Shown here in pieces: positions 47,099 through 55,790 of a stretch of 64,000 bases of DNA (position 1 is its first letter; every line of letters begins with the position of its first letter). Below the pieces are notes generated by a model, which was given only the letters and a program-made list of their open reading frames with translations, was not told the origin of the DNA and ran no database searches. The position numbers and the translations under genes are program-made. The DNA is from Ecytonucleospora hepatopenaei (Eukaryota; Microsporidia; Enterocytozoonidae), in NCBI GenBank assembly GCA_026692725.1, contig JAPMUG010000010.1, forward strand, positions 77,001 through 141,000. The letters are read 5' to 3'.

Positions 47099-48001
47099 TT
47101 ATTTTTGTTTCTGAAATTCAAAATCTAATAGATTGTCTTTTTTCCTAAATAAATCAATAATAAACTCTTTGCATCCATTTTTTTGTATTTCAGAACAATC
47201 AATGTAATCATACTCAAGTTTCAAATCAAATATCTTAGTACTAAAAATAAAGTCTAAAAGTGTTGGCTGGTCTATTTTACCATCCTTTGAATAAAACATA
47301 GTAACATCTAACAAACTTTGAAAATGACCTGAATTTATCAAAACATCAAACCCCTTGTATCGAGGCATTAAAACATTTTTAAAAGGTTTTATGTTTGTTT
47401 TTTTACAAAACGCAACTGATTTTGAAAGTGTGTTTTTATTTTTCCTTGTACCTTCTGGGAAAAGTACGAGACAAATGCCTTTATTTCTTTTTCCATATTC
47501 ATTTATGTGTTGTTTGTCTTCCTCAAAATTTCTTTTGAGTTTTAAAAATCCACCTAAACTACAAAGTTGGTAAAAGATGGGAATATACTTTAAACTGTCT
47601 TTAAAGATATACCTTATAATTTCTGATCTACACTGTAGAAGAAAATTTACTACCAAAAAATCTGTGCTTGCGAGATGGTTACAAATAAAAAGGACGTTTT
47701 TATCATTTTCAACCTTTTTACTGAGAATCTTATTTAACCTGTTTGTATCAATCAAATTTCCTTTAAAATCAGAAACTCTAACAGTTTGTAAAAAAATCTT
47801 TTCTTTCAATCTCCAAATATTCTTTCCTAAAAATTGAACTATTTTTTGACATATTATGTCATAATTAAAACAATTAAAAAGTATAGCTATAAACAAGAAT
47901 GGGATACATAGAATATAGCTTAATACTATTAGAACGAAAATTGTTAACTTATATATCAACCTTAATATTTCACTTTTTATAAAAAATTTTTTACCCCTCA
48001 T
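47099..48001 (-). CDS. Lysophospholipid acyltransferase (PlsC/AGPAT family)
   Basis: Transfers an acyl group to lysophosphatidic acid or a related lysolipid at the ER. The 300-residue protein has an N-terminal membrane segment (about residues 12-43), acyltransferase block I NHLASTD (H-x4-D catalytic pair, near residue 108), and block III LVLFPEGTRKN near residue 180, followed by PRYKGFDVL, like the P.t.GF..... block of the AGPAT4/LCLAT1 group. CCC lies 11 bp before the ATG on the minus strand (TTTACCCATTTTCACC). Substrate not determinable. Confidence 0.82.
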   Translation of the reverse strand: MRGKKFFIKSEILRLIYKLTIFVLIVLSYILCIPFLFIAILFNCFNYDIICQKIVQFLGKNIWRLKEKIFLQTVRVSDFKGNLIDTNRLNKILSKKVENDKNVLFICNHLASTDFLVVNFLLQCRSEIIRYIFKDSLKYIPIFYQLCSLGGFLKLKRNFEEDKQHINEYGKRNKGICLVLFPEGTRKNKNTLSKSVAFCKKTNIKPFKNVLMPRYKGFDVLINSGHFQSLLDVTMFYSKDGKIDQPTLLDFIFSTKIFDLKLEYDYIDCSEIQKNGCKEFIIDLFRKKDNLLDFEFQKQK

Positions 48002-48232
48002 TTGGTGAAAATGGGTAAAAAAATTTACAAAATGATTTTTTTAAATTAATATTTTCAGGTAAAATTAATATTTGTTATAACAGAGTAATTTTTAAATTTC
48101 GCGTTTTTTCAATTTTTAATGATTTTCAAAATTTTTTAATTTCCAATTTCTCCTTAAATTTAATTCAATAAACAACAAATTCCTTTTTTGTATTTGAATG
48201 TAAACAATTATTACCCCTCTTATATTTTTAAG

Positions 48233-48874
48233 ATGCAAAGAGAAAATTCTTGCAGACAAAAAAATCAAACTCGAACTTCTACAACCTTGGAATCCATAGA
48301 GGAATCAATAAGTGCAATGGATTCTATTTACGATGCTAATTTCGGAGACTGGATCCGGAACGAAACAAATTGCAAAACTGTTGCATATAACATAAGAAAA
48401 TACCTTAACACATACAAATCCAGTGACTTTATAGTCGTAATAAAATGGATTGTTAAAGACTGGACCTTAAAATCAATAATAAATTTAATGAAACACCTAC
48501 TAACAGATGATTTATATAGAAACATTCCGTCTTGTTTGGATGAACAAAATCCATATACACAAGTGTATTTAAAAAACAAACAAATGTATGAATATAAAAT
48601 AAACATTGTAAGTGGTGTTATTTATACCTGGAACACGCTGTTTGTAGCTGAGTTTATATTGGCTACATCAGTAAATTTTAATGAAGAGCAAAGAGCAGAG
48701 TATTTTTTCAATGTTCTTGAAGTTTTTAACAGGCAGAAATTAAGTGAAATTCTTCTGCAAATTGAGTCAAAACTAGACAACGAAACAAAAGACAAGTTAA
48801 TAGAGAGATTTACGAAGGGCGGAGAAAAAAGAAAGAGAACGGGCTCAATTTTGGATGCGATGTTTACGCATTAG
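48233..48874 (+). CDS. Soluble helical protein, unknown function
   Basis: Start taken at the ATG 48233 (213 residues), 15 bp after TTACCCC; the frame upstream has no ATG. The protein is all-helical by appearance with conserved-looking aromatic blocks (FGDWIRNETNCKTVAYNIRKYL; VIKWIVKDWTLKSIINLMKHLL) and a basic C-terminal tail (KGGEKRKRTGS). The paired helices suggest a HEAT- or MIF4G-like helical fold, but no signature fits. Function unknown. Confidence 0.6.
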   Translation: MQRENSCRQKNQTRTSTTLESIEESISAMDSIYDANFGDWIRNETNCKTVAYNIRKYLNTYKSSDFIVVIKWIVKDWTLKSIINLMKHLLTDDLYRNIPSCLDEQNPYTQVYLKNKQMYEYKINIVSGVIYTWNTLFVAEFILATSVNFNEEQRAEYFFNVLEVFNRQKLSEILLQIESKLDNETKDKLIERFTKGGEKRKRTGSILDAMFTH

Positions 48875-49069
48875 AAGAAATTACGCCGTTTTTTTATTTT
48901 TAAAATATTTGTTAGTTCTCAAAATAATAAGAATTTAAGGTTATTTTTATTTAAAGATAGGGATGTTATTTATTTGTTAAATAATATGCATTTGGTTAAT
49001 ATTTGCGGAATAATATGTATTTAGACATATCTTATACACCAAACAATAAATTTATTTGTAACCTTTTTA

Positions 49070-49076
49070 TATCCCT
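49070..49076 (+). promoter_or_regulatory. CCC block one base before the Swd2 start codon
   Basis: TATATCCCT followed directly by ATG. CCC is at 49073-49075, leaving a single base before the start codon. Confidence 0.6.
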
Positions 49077-50096
49077 ATGGTAAAAAATTTTATAGAAGAC
49101 AAATACCAATCTTTTGAAAATGTAATGCAAATGGAACATGAACCAACACACAGGTACTTTGAAAAACATAGAGAGACAGGAAGAATCAATGCAAATGGTA
49201 AAATAAAAAACATTTCATATAATCCTACAGGGGAATTTTTAAGTTTTTACACTGAGGGAAAGCTAAACCATTATCGCATAAAAGACAAAAAGGTGGTTTA
49301 TTCATCCTTGCAGTTGGATAAGTATAAATGGTTTCAAAGACACACATTAATTTATACCAAAAACAACACTATGAAATATTATAGTTTATATGATAATTCC
49401 ATATTGAGGGATTTTGAAATAAAGGAAAGTGTTATGAATTTAGAAGTTGATTCTGTGAATGACTTGGTTTTAGCTTCTACAGCTAGTAAAACTGCTATAT
49501 GGGATATAAGGTGTAAAAACCCAGTGGTTGAAATAAATTCATGTAGCACGCATTTATCAACAATAAATGACAATAAATGTATGCTTGCATCAAATGATAA
49601 AATATATGCATTTGATTTGAGGAACTACAAAAAAAGCAGTGATTTTTTTATTCAGCCTAATTTTTATAACAGCATTTCACTTCTTGATAATGGTGACATT
49701 ATGATGAAAACAGAAAGTTCGTATTATTTTTTAAACAGTGAAGGGGAATTAAAAACATTTATAACCCTTGAAAATAGCAATTCAGGTGCTATAACACCAG
49801 ACAGTAAGAATTTATTGTGCTGTTCAAAAAATTATGTGTTTAGCTATGCAATAGACACGAGAAAAAAATTGGATAGCTTAGAGCTGTCAAAAAAAGATCA
49901 TAATGCGTATCACACCGTAAGAGTTAATCCACAAGGTAATCAGTTCGTGGTTGCCAGTGACAAGAGCATGATGCTAATTAATTGGGATGGATGGAGGTGG
50001 TACTACGGCATTGATTTTTATACAAGATGGTATGATAAATCATATAAAAGAGATAAAATTACATTACCAAGTAAAAATAATATAAATTATAATTAA
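49077..50096 (+). CDS. SWD2: WD-repeat protein Swd2/WDR82
   Basis: Swd2 is shared by the COMPASS H3K4 methyltransferase and the cleavage/polyadenylation complex. The 339-residue beta-propeller has the Swd2 landmarks: KIKNISYNPTGEFLSFYTEGKLNHY (family I..l.F...G..L...D), HTLIYTKNNTMKYYSLYDNSILRDFEIK (family YSS...D.T.RYLSLHDNKYIRYF.GH) and TAIWDIRC and KIYAFDLRNYKKSSDFF (family R.WDLR, KLYD.R.FD.GPF). Repeat signatures are reduced but the order holds. A typical length for the family. Confidence 0.8.
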   Translation: MVKNFIEDKYQSFENVMQMEHEPTHRYFEKHRETGRINANGKIKNISYNPTGEFLSFYTEGKLNHYRIKDKKVVYSSLQLDKYKWFQRHTLIYTKNNTMKYYSLYDNSILRDFEIKESVMNLEVDSVNDLVLASTASKTAIWDIRCKNPVVEINSCSTHLSTINDNKCMLASNDKIYAFDLRNYKKSSDFFIQPNFYNSISLLDNGDIMMKTESSYYFLNSEGELKTFITLENSNSGAITPDSKNLLCCSKNYVFSYAIDTRKKLDSLELSKKDHNAYHTVRVNPQGNQFVVASDKSMMLINWDGWRWYYGIDFYTRWYDKSYKRDKITLPSKNNINYN

Positions 50097-50149
50097 ATAA
50101 AATTTAAACAGACATTTTATTCTTTAAAATTTAAACTCAATGATTAAAT

Positions 50150-50551
50150 TTATTCTTTATTTATTGTTTCTCCTTCTTTTTCAGATTCATTTACTTCCTT
50201 GTCTTCTTCTTTTTTATTTTCTTTGTTTAAATTATTGAACAAATCTTTTGGCAAACCACTAAGAACATTTTCCTCATTATCAATTTTTTCCTTACCTTGA
50301 ACAATAAATGCAATTGGTTTTTTCTTGTCCTTTTGAATGGACTTTACATTTGCATTTTCTATGGTATGGATCTTGTCACCTAACTTATATGAAACTGACT
50401 TTATAATTGTAGGAACAACCTCACCCTTTGAAAATTTTGTTTCTAAAATGTGCTTGATGCCTGATGCTGGTTTTGGATCAACTATAGCTTTTCTCTTTCC
50501 ACCAACAGATTTAGTTTTAGCAAAAATTTGTTCTTTCCTTGACAAACCCAT
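50150..50551 (-). CDS. Small basic/acidic protein, unknown function
   Basis: A 133-residue protein: a basic N-terminal part (MGLSRKEQIFAKTKSVGGKRKA), strands in the middle (FSKGEVVPTIIKSVSYKLGDKIHTIENANVKSI) and an acidic Lys/Glu tail. It looks like a nuclear or ribosome-associated factor by composition only. TTTATACCC directly abuts the ATG with no intervening base, so the transcript leader must be extremely short or absent. Confidence 0.6.
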   Translation of the reverse strand: MGLSRKEQIFAKTKSVGGKRKAIVDPKPASGIKHILETKFSKGEVVPTIIKSVSYKLGDKIHTIENANVKSIQKDKKKPIAFIVQGKEKIDNEENVLSGLPKDLFNNLNKENKKEEDKEVNESEKEGETINKE

Positions 50552-50574
50552 GGGTATAAAATTTTTGAAAAATT
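50552..50574. promoter_or_regulatory. 23-bp divergent intergenic promoter
   Basis: The whole interval between two divergent start codons is 23 bp: GGGTATAAAATTTTTGAAAAATT. It carries the minus-strand TACCC next to one ATG. Confidence 0.6.
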
Positions 50575-50871
50575 ATGAAAGAAATAGAAATTGAAAAAGA
50601 TTATAATGAGTATTTAATATTTTATTATGATTTAGAGACATTTATAGAAACATTTTTAACCACTGAGAATAGCATTTTGATACAAATCGGTGGGTATAAA
50701 ATCCATAAAAATGCAAAAACATGTAAAAATAGCAATGAAATAATAAAAAATGGAAATAACAAAAATATTTTTATTTATAATATTCAAAATGTGGATTTTA
50801 CAGCAGATTTATGTGTTTTGTTTAACAAAAACATTCTTAATAGTTTTAAAATTTGTATTTTTACGTTATAG
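50575..50871 (+). CDS. Small protein (98 residues), unknown
   Basis: MKEIEIEKDYNEYLIFYYDL..., with alternating strands (NSILIQIGGYKIHK; NIFIYNIQNVDFTADLCVLFN). Composition and strand pattern look like a small alpha/beta domain, but I recognise no family. It begins only 23 bp from the divergent 50551 start. Moderately likely to be real, since the non-overlapping interval is otherwise unexplained in a gene-dense region. Confidence 0.45.
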   Translation: MKEIEIEKDYNEYLIFYYDLETFIETFLTTENSILIQIGGYKIHKNAKTCKNSNEIIKNGNNKNIFIYNIQNVDFTADLCVLFNKNILNSFKICIFTL

Positions 50872-50929
50872 ATAAAGAATTATTCTATAAATTCAAAATA
50901 AAATTATTTTAAAATTACAAAACAAACAT

Positions 50930-51709
50930 TTATTCATTCTTTTTCTTAATATTTTGTATATCTAAAATAGATCTTAATATGGAATAAATTAAATAAATAA
51001 TTATCAAAAATATTATTAAATGAAATACCCATTCAGGCATAAAACGCATTAAAAAATAAAAAAAATCAACAGTTTTAAAAATAAAAACATTAATGTTGCA
51101 TATTAGAGAATTGGTAAATGTTCCAACTTCCATATATGTTTTAAATGGAACCGCATATCCTTTTTCAACAATGTTTCTAATATTTTCAGAAGTATTTTCT
51201 TGTAATGAGTTCACTACATCAAGCAATTCTTCACCTGTCTTTATATTTTGCATTTTATAACTTTTGCCTTTATATCTTATTATAAAGCTAGGAAATACAT
51301 AACTATTAAATTTAGAAGCAAGAAAAACATCACTCCCAAAATTTATAAATCTCAAATTGACCTTAAAATGTTCCAAAAAAGTTCTAAAATACCTGCAATT
51401 TGCACAATTAAAATTATTTCTGTCATAATAAATGTAAATAACAAGAAGATCTTCAACCTTTAAATCTTCCTTTTCTAGTTTTTTAAAGTTTGCTAGTTCA
51501 TTTATATTTTTTTCTTTTGTTGTATGTATACCTTTGTCTACACGAGTATTATTTTCAAAACTCAAATCAGAAAATTGTTTTTGTTTAATAACTCCCTTTA
51601 CATTTATTTGATCATCTTTTACATGTGATGTTTCAAGTGTTGTATGCTCAAAATGATTGGCATTGTTTATTAGCTGCATAAAATATTTCAAAAAGAAACA
51701 AAAAAACAT
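50930..51709 (-). CDS. Membrane-anchored thioredoxin-fold protein (TMX-like)
   Basis: A probable ER thiol oxidoreductase. The 259-residue protein has a hydrophobic start, a thioredoxin domain at about residues 85-175 with LLVIYIYYDRNNFNCANCRYFRTFL (CxxC active site CANC), RFINFGSDVFLASKFNSYVFPSFIIRYKGKSYKM (cis-Pro in VFPS, then the ...Y.G... strand), and a C-terminal transmembrane helix (about 225-250). CANC is unusual; PDI-type domains have CGHC and many TMX proteins have CPAC. GACCC lies 6 bp upstream of the ATG. Confidence 0.7.
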   Translation of the reverse strand: MFFCFFLKYFMQLINNANHFEHTTLETSHVKDDQINVKGVIKQKQFSDLSFENNTRVDKGIHTTKEKNINELANFKKLEKEDLKVEDLLVIYIYYDRNNFNCANCRYFRTFLEHFKVNLRFINFGSDVFLASKFNSYVFPSFIIRYKGKSYKMQNIKTGEELLDVVNSLQENTSENIRNIVEKGYAVPFKTYMEVGTFTNSLICNINVFIFKTVDFFYFLMRFMPEWVFHLIIFLIIIYLIYSILRSILDIQNIKKKNE

Positions 51710-51789
51710 ACAGCAGGGTCAAAACGAAACAAAACATTTAGATGACTAATTTGAAGAATATTTAAGAAATTTAAAAAAATTTTAAACAA

Positions 51790-51805
51790 CCCCATAATTT
51801 TATAA
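51790..51805 (+). promoter_or_regulatory. CCCC promoter block of Ran
   Basis: AACAACCCCATAATTTTATAA immediately upstream; CCCC at 51790-51793, 12 bp before the ATG. Confidence 0.6.
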
Positions 51806-52507
51806 ATGGCAAAAATAAATAATGTAGAGATTGAGACAAGCTACACTAAACAGCAATTAACACCAAATTCTGTTCACAAATTTAAAATATGTTTGATTGG
51901 AGAGGGTGGTGTAGGCAAAACAACATTCATTAACAAAGTTTTGAACGGTGTCTTTGAAAGAAAATACATAGCTACGCAAGGAGCGGTAACCAAGGATATT
52001 GTGCTATGCTTAGGAAATAATTCATATGTAAACTATGAAGTATGGGATACAGCAGGACAAGAAAAATACATGGGACTTAGAGATGGATATTACGTAGGTG
52101 CAGTTGCAGGCTTTTTCTTTGTAGACGTAAACAGCAGAGAAACATTTGGAAATTTATCAAAGCACATAAAGTCATTTTTAAATGCGTGCGGAACAGAAAA
52201 CCCCAAGCTTATAATTTGTGCTAATAAATTTGATTTGTGCAAAAAACCAGCATTTATGAAATTGATTCCAAATTACACAAGAGGATTTGATGTTGAAGTA
52301 ATACAGATAAGTGCAAAGACAGGTTTGAATTATGACAAACCATTTTTGTCATTGACCAGGTACCTATACAATGACAACACAATTACGTTGTCAGCAGACA
52401 TTAGCATGGAAGCACTTCCTAACGATTATGACTTTATTAAGTCTGCGGATGATGCAAAGAATTTGGAGGATGCACAAAATGCGGCTATGTTTAAGCCAGA
52501 GGAATAA
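51806..52507 (+). CDS. RAN: Ran GTPase (Gsp1)
   Basis: Drives nucleocytoplasmic transport through the RanGTP gradient. P-loop GEGGVGKTT (residues 32-40), switch I KYIATQGAVTKDI with the conserved Thr, switch II WDTAGQEKYMGLRDGYYVGA (the Ran-specific KxxGLRDGYY), G4 ANKFDL, G5 SAKTG, then NYDKPFLSLTRYL, matching Ran's NFEKPFLWLARKL. The N-terminus carries an extra 15 residues. The usual acidic C-terminal DEDDDL motif is absent (the end reads NAAMFKPEE). The catalytic Gln is kept. Its exchange factor RCC1 is encoded 1.3 kb away. Confidence 0.93.
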   Translation: MAKINNVEIETSYTKQQLTPNSVHKFKICLIGEGGVGKTTFINKVLNGVFERKYIATQGAVTKDIVLCLGNNSYVNYEVWDTAGQEKYMGLRDGYYVGAVAGFFFVDVNSRETFGNLSKHIKSFLNACGTENPKLIICANKFDLCKKPAFMKLIPNYTRGFDVEVIQISAKTGLNYDKPFLSLTRYLYNDNTITLSADISMEALPNDYDFIKSADDAKNLEDAQNAAMFKPEE

Positions 52508-52653
52508 TTTTTATAATATTCAAGCTTTTCTTAGTAATTAAAATAATCAGATTAATTTAATTTTACTTTAAATTATTTTATTTTATTTAAAATAGTTATA
52601 TCACTTTATTATAATTTAATGTTTAATAATTAAAAGTTATAATCTATAATGGA

Positions 52654-53655
52654 TTAATATTCAATTTCATATTTTATATACACTGCTTTGCCTAAAATCT
52701 CACATACATCTATGTTTTTATTGCTTAAATTTTGCATGTGTGATATTACCTCTGAAAATTCTTTACCCAAAATATCCTTTCTACATTTTACGATTAATGC
52801 TAAAGCAAAATTTATTAGAAACTCTTCTTTTTCTGAGCTGAGGAAAGACGTAAATATATTGAACCACTTTTCTATTTCAAATTCTCTTATAAACAAACAA
52901 TTAAACCACCTAAATACAAAAAAATGCAAGTCCAGGTCGATTTTCTTTAAATATAAAAAAATTTCTTTATCTACTTTTTTAAGTTCTTTCTTTGTCCTGT
53001 TTATAAGTGTATCATGCATATTTACAAAATTATGGCCTATTTTATGCATAAGTGCATCAAAACAAAAAAATACACTTGACTCCCATGAGAGAAGCTGCTT
53101 TCTACTGATTTTTTCTACATCAACAAAATCTTCGTCTGGTTCACAAACAGTATCAAAATGTTTTACATCAGAAAAATATTTTTCAATTTCATTTTTTATA
53201 AAAATTATAAAAAAAGGTATTACTAAATCACTCATTCCCTGTATGTATTCAATGGCCGGTCTTTTTACTGCATTTATTAGTAAAATATTCATGTAAATAT
53301 AACTAAAGTCTATTCCACAGACAATTCTATATTCTTTATTTAATCTTAAAATGTCTATATAAATTTGATGTATAATTTTTTCAGAAACTGGAAATTTGCA
53401 ATATGAAGCCGTGTGTGATTTAAATAAGTTTTTTTCAGCAATGTTTTCTTTTGTTTCAAGCATCTGCATGTATTTAATGAAATTATTGGAGTCAATTTCA
53501 TTTATTTCATACAAATCCTTTGTATAAATTCCTAAAAGAACTTTATATGCAAATCCACGATATTTTACTGGTACCCCTGTATAACACAACTTGTTAAATT
53601 TAACCATATTTATATACCCATTATTTACACAATCTGAAAAAAAGTTATTTTCCAT
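52654..53655 (-). CDS. TBC-domain Rab GTPase-activating protein
   Basis: Turns off Rab GTPases using a dual Arg/Gln finger. Blocks in order: CYTGVPVKYRGFAYKVLLGIY (family GIP...R...W..LLG), HQIYIDILRLNKEYR with the Arg finger of the IxxDxxR motif near residue 99, and AIEYIQGMSDLVIPFF with the Gln finger of YxQG near residue 138, then the long helical second half with CFDALM and FRWFNCLF (family FRW...L..REF). Length 333 fits a minimal TBC protein of the Gyp1/TBC1D22-like type. Both catalytic fingers are present, so it should be active. Confidence 0.88.
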   Translation of the reverse strand: MENNFFSDCVNNGYINMVKFNKLCYTGVPVKYRGFAYKVLLGIYTKDLYEINEIDSNNFIKYMQMLETKENIAEKNLFKSHTASYCKFPVSEKIIHQIYIDILRLNKEYRIVCGIDFSYIYMNILLINAVKRPAIEYIQGMSDLVIPFFIIFIKNEIEKYFSDVKHFDTVCEPDEDFVDVEKISRKQLLSWESSVFFCFDALMHKIGHNFVNMHDTLINRTKKELKKVDKEIFLYLKKIDLDLHFFVFRWFNCLFIREFEIEKWFNIFTSFLSSEKEEFLINFALALIVKCRKDILGKEFSEVISHMQNLSNKNIDVCEILGKAVYIKYEIEY

Positions 53656-53849
53656 GTCTTTTTATTTTGCCCTGTTTTGTTTTAATTTTTACATCATTTT
53701 TAAATAAACCCTTTATAAAAATTTAAGTAAATTTAAACAGAATAATTTTAGATTATCTTGTATACAATATATTTATACATTAATATACTACACTATAAAA
53801 TTAACTTATATAGAAAATATATCAAATATAAAACAAAAATATTATAAAA

Positions 53850-54938
53850 ATGGCTTTATATGGCTTTGGATCAAATATAATGGGGCAGCTTGGATTAGAA
53901 GGCGATGAAGTTTTCTTTGATACTCCAATAGAAATAAAACAGTTTAGAAACAAGAAGATTATAAAAATTGCGTGCGGTAAAATGCATTCTCTTGTTTTAT
54001 GTGAAAATAATGAATTGTATTCATGGGGAGTAAATGATGATTATGCACTAGGAAGAGAAGGAGTGGAAGATGAAGGCGTTATGAGAATAGATTTTAAAGA
54101 TGAAATTAGTGACATTTGTGCAGGTGCATCTTTTTCAGCTATTTTGACAAATAAAGGAAGTGTTTTCATTTGCGGTACATTTAAAAGCACAAATGGTGTT
54201 TTTGGGTTTAGTAGAGATGAAAAATTTGGAGTGGGATTTCATAGATTACAAATTAAGGGCATAAAAAGTATTGGAGCAGGATCTAATCATTTGTTAATGA
54301 TACATAGAAATGGAGATATTTTTTCTGTTGGTGCAAATGAATCTTTTCAGTTGGGACGAAAACACCGTATAAGGAATGAAAAATATGTGCTAATACCACA
54401 CCCTATTTCAAGTCAAAAAAACAGGGAAGAGAATTATAATTTTGTAAAAGCAGTTGGTGGGGCACACCATTCTTTTGCCATAAATGTAATATCGCAAGGA
54501 TTTGGCTGGGGGTCAAATTGCAACGGTCAGCTGGGCACAGGCACTTTTTTAAGCGAAGATTTAAAACATAAACTGGAAATAGAAAATATAGACCAAATCG
54601 AATGTGGGTATAACCACACCATATTGTTAACAAAGGAGAAAAAACTATATGGTTGCGGAGACAATGCCCAATTTCAACTTTCAAAGGAAGGAGAAATTTT
54701 AAAAGGTTTTCAAATATTAACAAATTTAACATTTGACGAAATTAAAAGTGGTGGTGATTTTATCGTAGTAAGACGTAAAAACAAATTATTTTGCAGAGGT
54801 ATAAACGTTGAATGTGAATGCGGGCAACCAAACACAAAAGGAGAGATAAATGATTTTACAGAAGTGAAGTTTTCCTTTAAAAATATAGTTAAATATGCAT
54901 GTGGTGGTAATTTTACCTTGGTTTATACAGAAAAATAA
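53850..54938 (+). CDS. RCC1: RCC1-type Ran guanine-nucleotide exchange factor
   Basis: A seven-bladed RCC1 propeller. Repeats are visible as LYGFGSNIMGQLGLEG, KIACGKMHSLVLCENNELYSWGVNDDYALGREG, SIGAGSNHLLMIHRNGDIFSVGANESFQLGR, AVGGAHHSFAINVISQGFGWGSNCNGQLGTG, QIECGYNHTILLTKEKKLYGCGDNAQFQLS and a final YACGGNFTLVY. The chain is 362 residues, only the propeller, shorter than yeast or human RCC1. With Ran 1.3 kb upstream, the assignment to Ran exchange rather than another RCC1-like protein is plausible though not proven. A CCC block (AAACCCTTTATAA) lies about 140 bp upstream. Confidence 0.87.
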   Translation: MALYGFGSNIMGQLGLEGDEVFFDTPIEIKQFRNKKIIKIACGKMHSLVLCENNELYSWGVNDDYALGREGVEDEGVMRIDFKDEISDICAGASFSAILTNKGSVFICGTFKSTNGVFGFSRDEKFGVGFHRLQIKGIKSIGAGSNHLLMIHRNGDIFSVGANESFQLGRKHRIRNEKYVLIPHPISSQKNREENYNFVKAVGGAHHSFAINVISQGFGWGSNCNGQLGTGTFLSEDLKHKLEIENIDQIECGYNHTILLTKEKKLYGCGDNAQFQLSKEGEILKGFQILTNLTFDEIKSGGDFIVVRRKNKLFCRGINVECECGQPNTKGEINDFTEVKFSFKNIVKYACGGNFTLVYTEK

Positions 54939-54960
54939 ATTTATTAAGCTTTTTTAATTT

Positions 54961-55698
54961 TTAATCACTGTCTTCCTCAGATAATTTATCAGACAAATCT
55001 TCAGATGAATATTTTTCAAATGTAAATGGGCTTCTTTTATTTGTTATGCTCTTTTTAAGCTTGTTTTTATTTACATATCCTGCTGTAAGTTGTTTATTTT
55101 GTTCAGGCAAAACACTTGCATTTGTTAATCGAGGTTCTTCATCAAAATAATATTTATCATTGTTTCTAACACTATTTTCAGATGAATGTTCTTTTTCCCT
55201 TTTATCTTCAAAAACTTCTTCATTTTCCGAGGAAGAAAAATCGCATTGTTCAGACATTTTTAAAACTTTTTTCGATTTTACCTTTGTATTGCTTACAAAA
55301 ACTTCATTCCTATGCATTGCATTTAAAAAATTGCTACCTGGTTCTTTTTCTTTATTTTCTTCACATTTATTATTTATAAATTCTACAAACACTTTTACAT
55401 TTTTGTATTTTTCTTGAAAATTAATTTGTGGTCTTGCAAAGTAGGAATCATTGCCACCACAATACATTCTTCGAACTTCTTCAATCTCCCACTTATTTAT
55501 TAAAACACTTTTTATTTGTGAATTTGCAGATCCTAAGCCTCTATGGACGCCTGCACACTTTTGACAAAGGAAAATTCCCAACTTTACAGATGCCCAGGAC
55601 GGGTGTAACGTGTCACAATCTGCGCATTTTCTATTACAACTTTTGTTTTGTAGAAATTGTAAAAAATCTTTGTATTTGTTTTTTTCATTATGCTCCAT
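54961..55698 (-). CDS. ArfGAP-domain protein
   Basis: Stimulates GTP hydrolysis by Arf GTPases on Golgi or other vesicles. Residues about 18-120 form the ArfGAP domain: CADCDTLHPSWASVKLGIFLCQKCAGVHRGLG, with the Cx2Cx16Cx2C zinc finger and the catalytic Arg in VHRGLG (family VHR.LG), then IKSVLINKWEIEEVRRMYCGGND (family V.S..LD.W......M...GN). The last 120 residues are acidic, Ser-rich and without a known domain. A minus-strand CCC block lies 14 bp upstream of the start. Confidence 0.9.
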   Translation of the reverse strand: MEHNEKNKYKDFLQFLQNKSCNRKCADCDTLHPSWASVKLGIFLCQKCAGVHRGLGSANSQIKSVLINKWEIEEVRRMYCGGNDSYFARPQINFQEKYKNVKVFVEFINNKCEENKEKEPGSNFLNAMHRNEVFVSNTKVKSKKVLKMSEQCDFSSSENEEVFEDKREKEHSSENSVRNNDKYYFDEEPRLTNASVLPEQNKQLTAGYVNKNKLKKSITNKRSPFTFEKYSSEDLSDKLSEEDSD

Positions 55699-55790
55699 TT
55701 ATATAATTCACAGGGTTAAAATAAAAACATTCAAAAATTACTAAACATTTTACAAAAAAACAATCTTATAAAAGGTAAATAAATTAAAAT

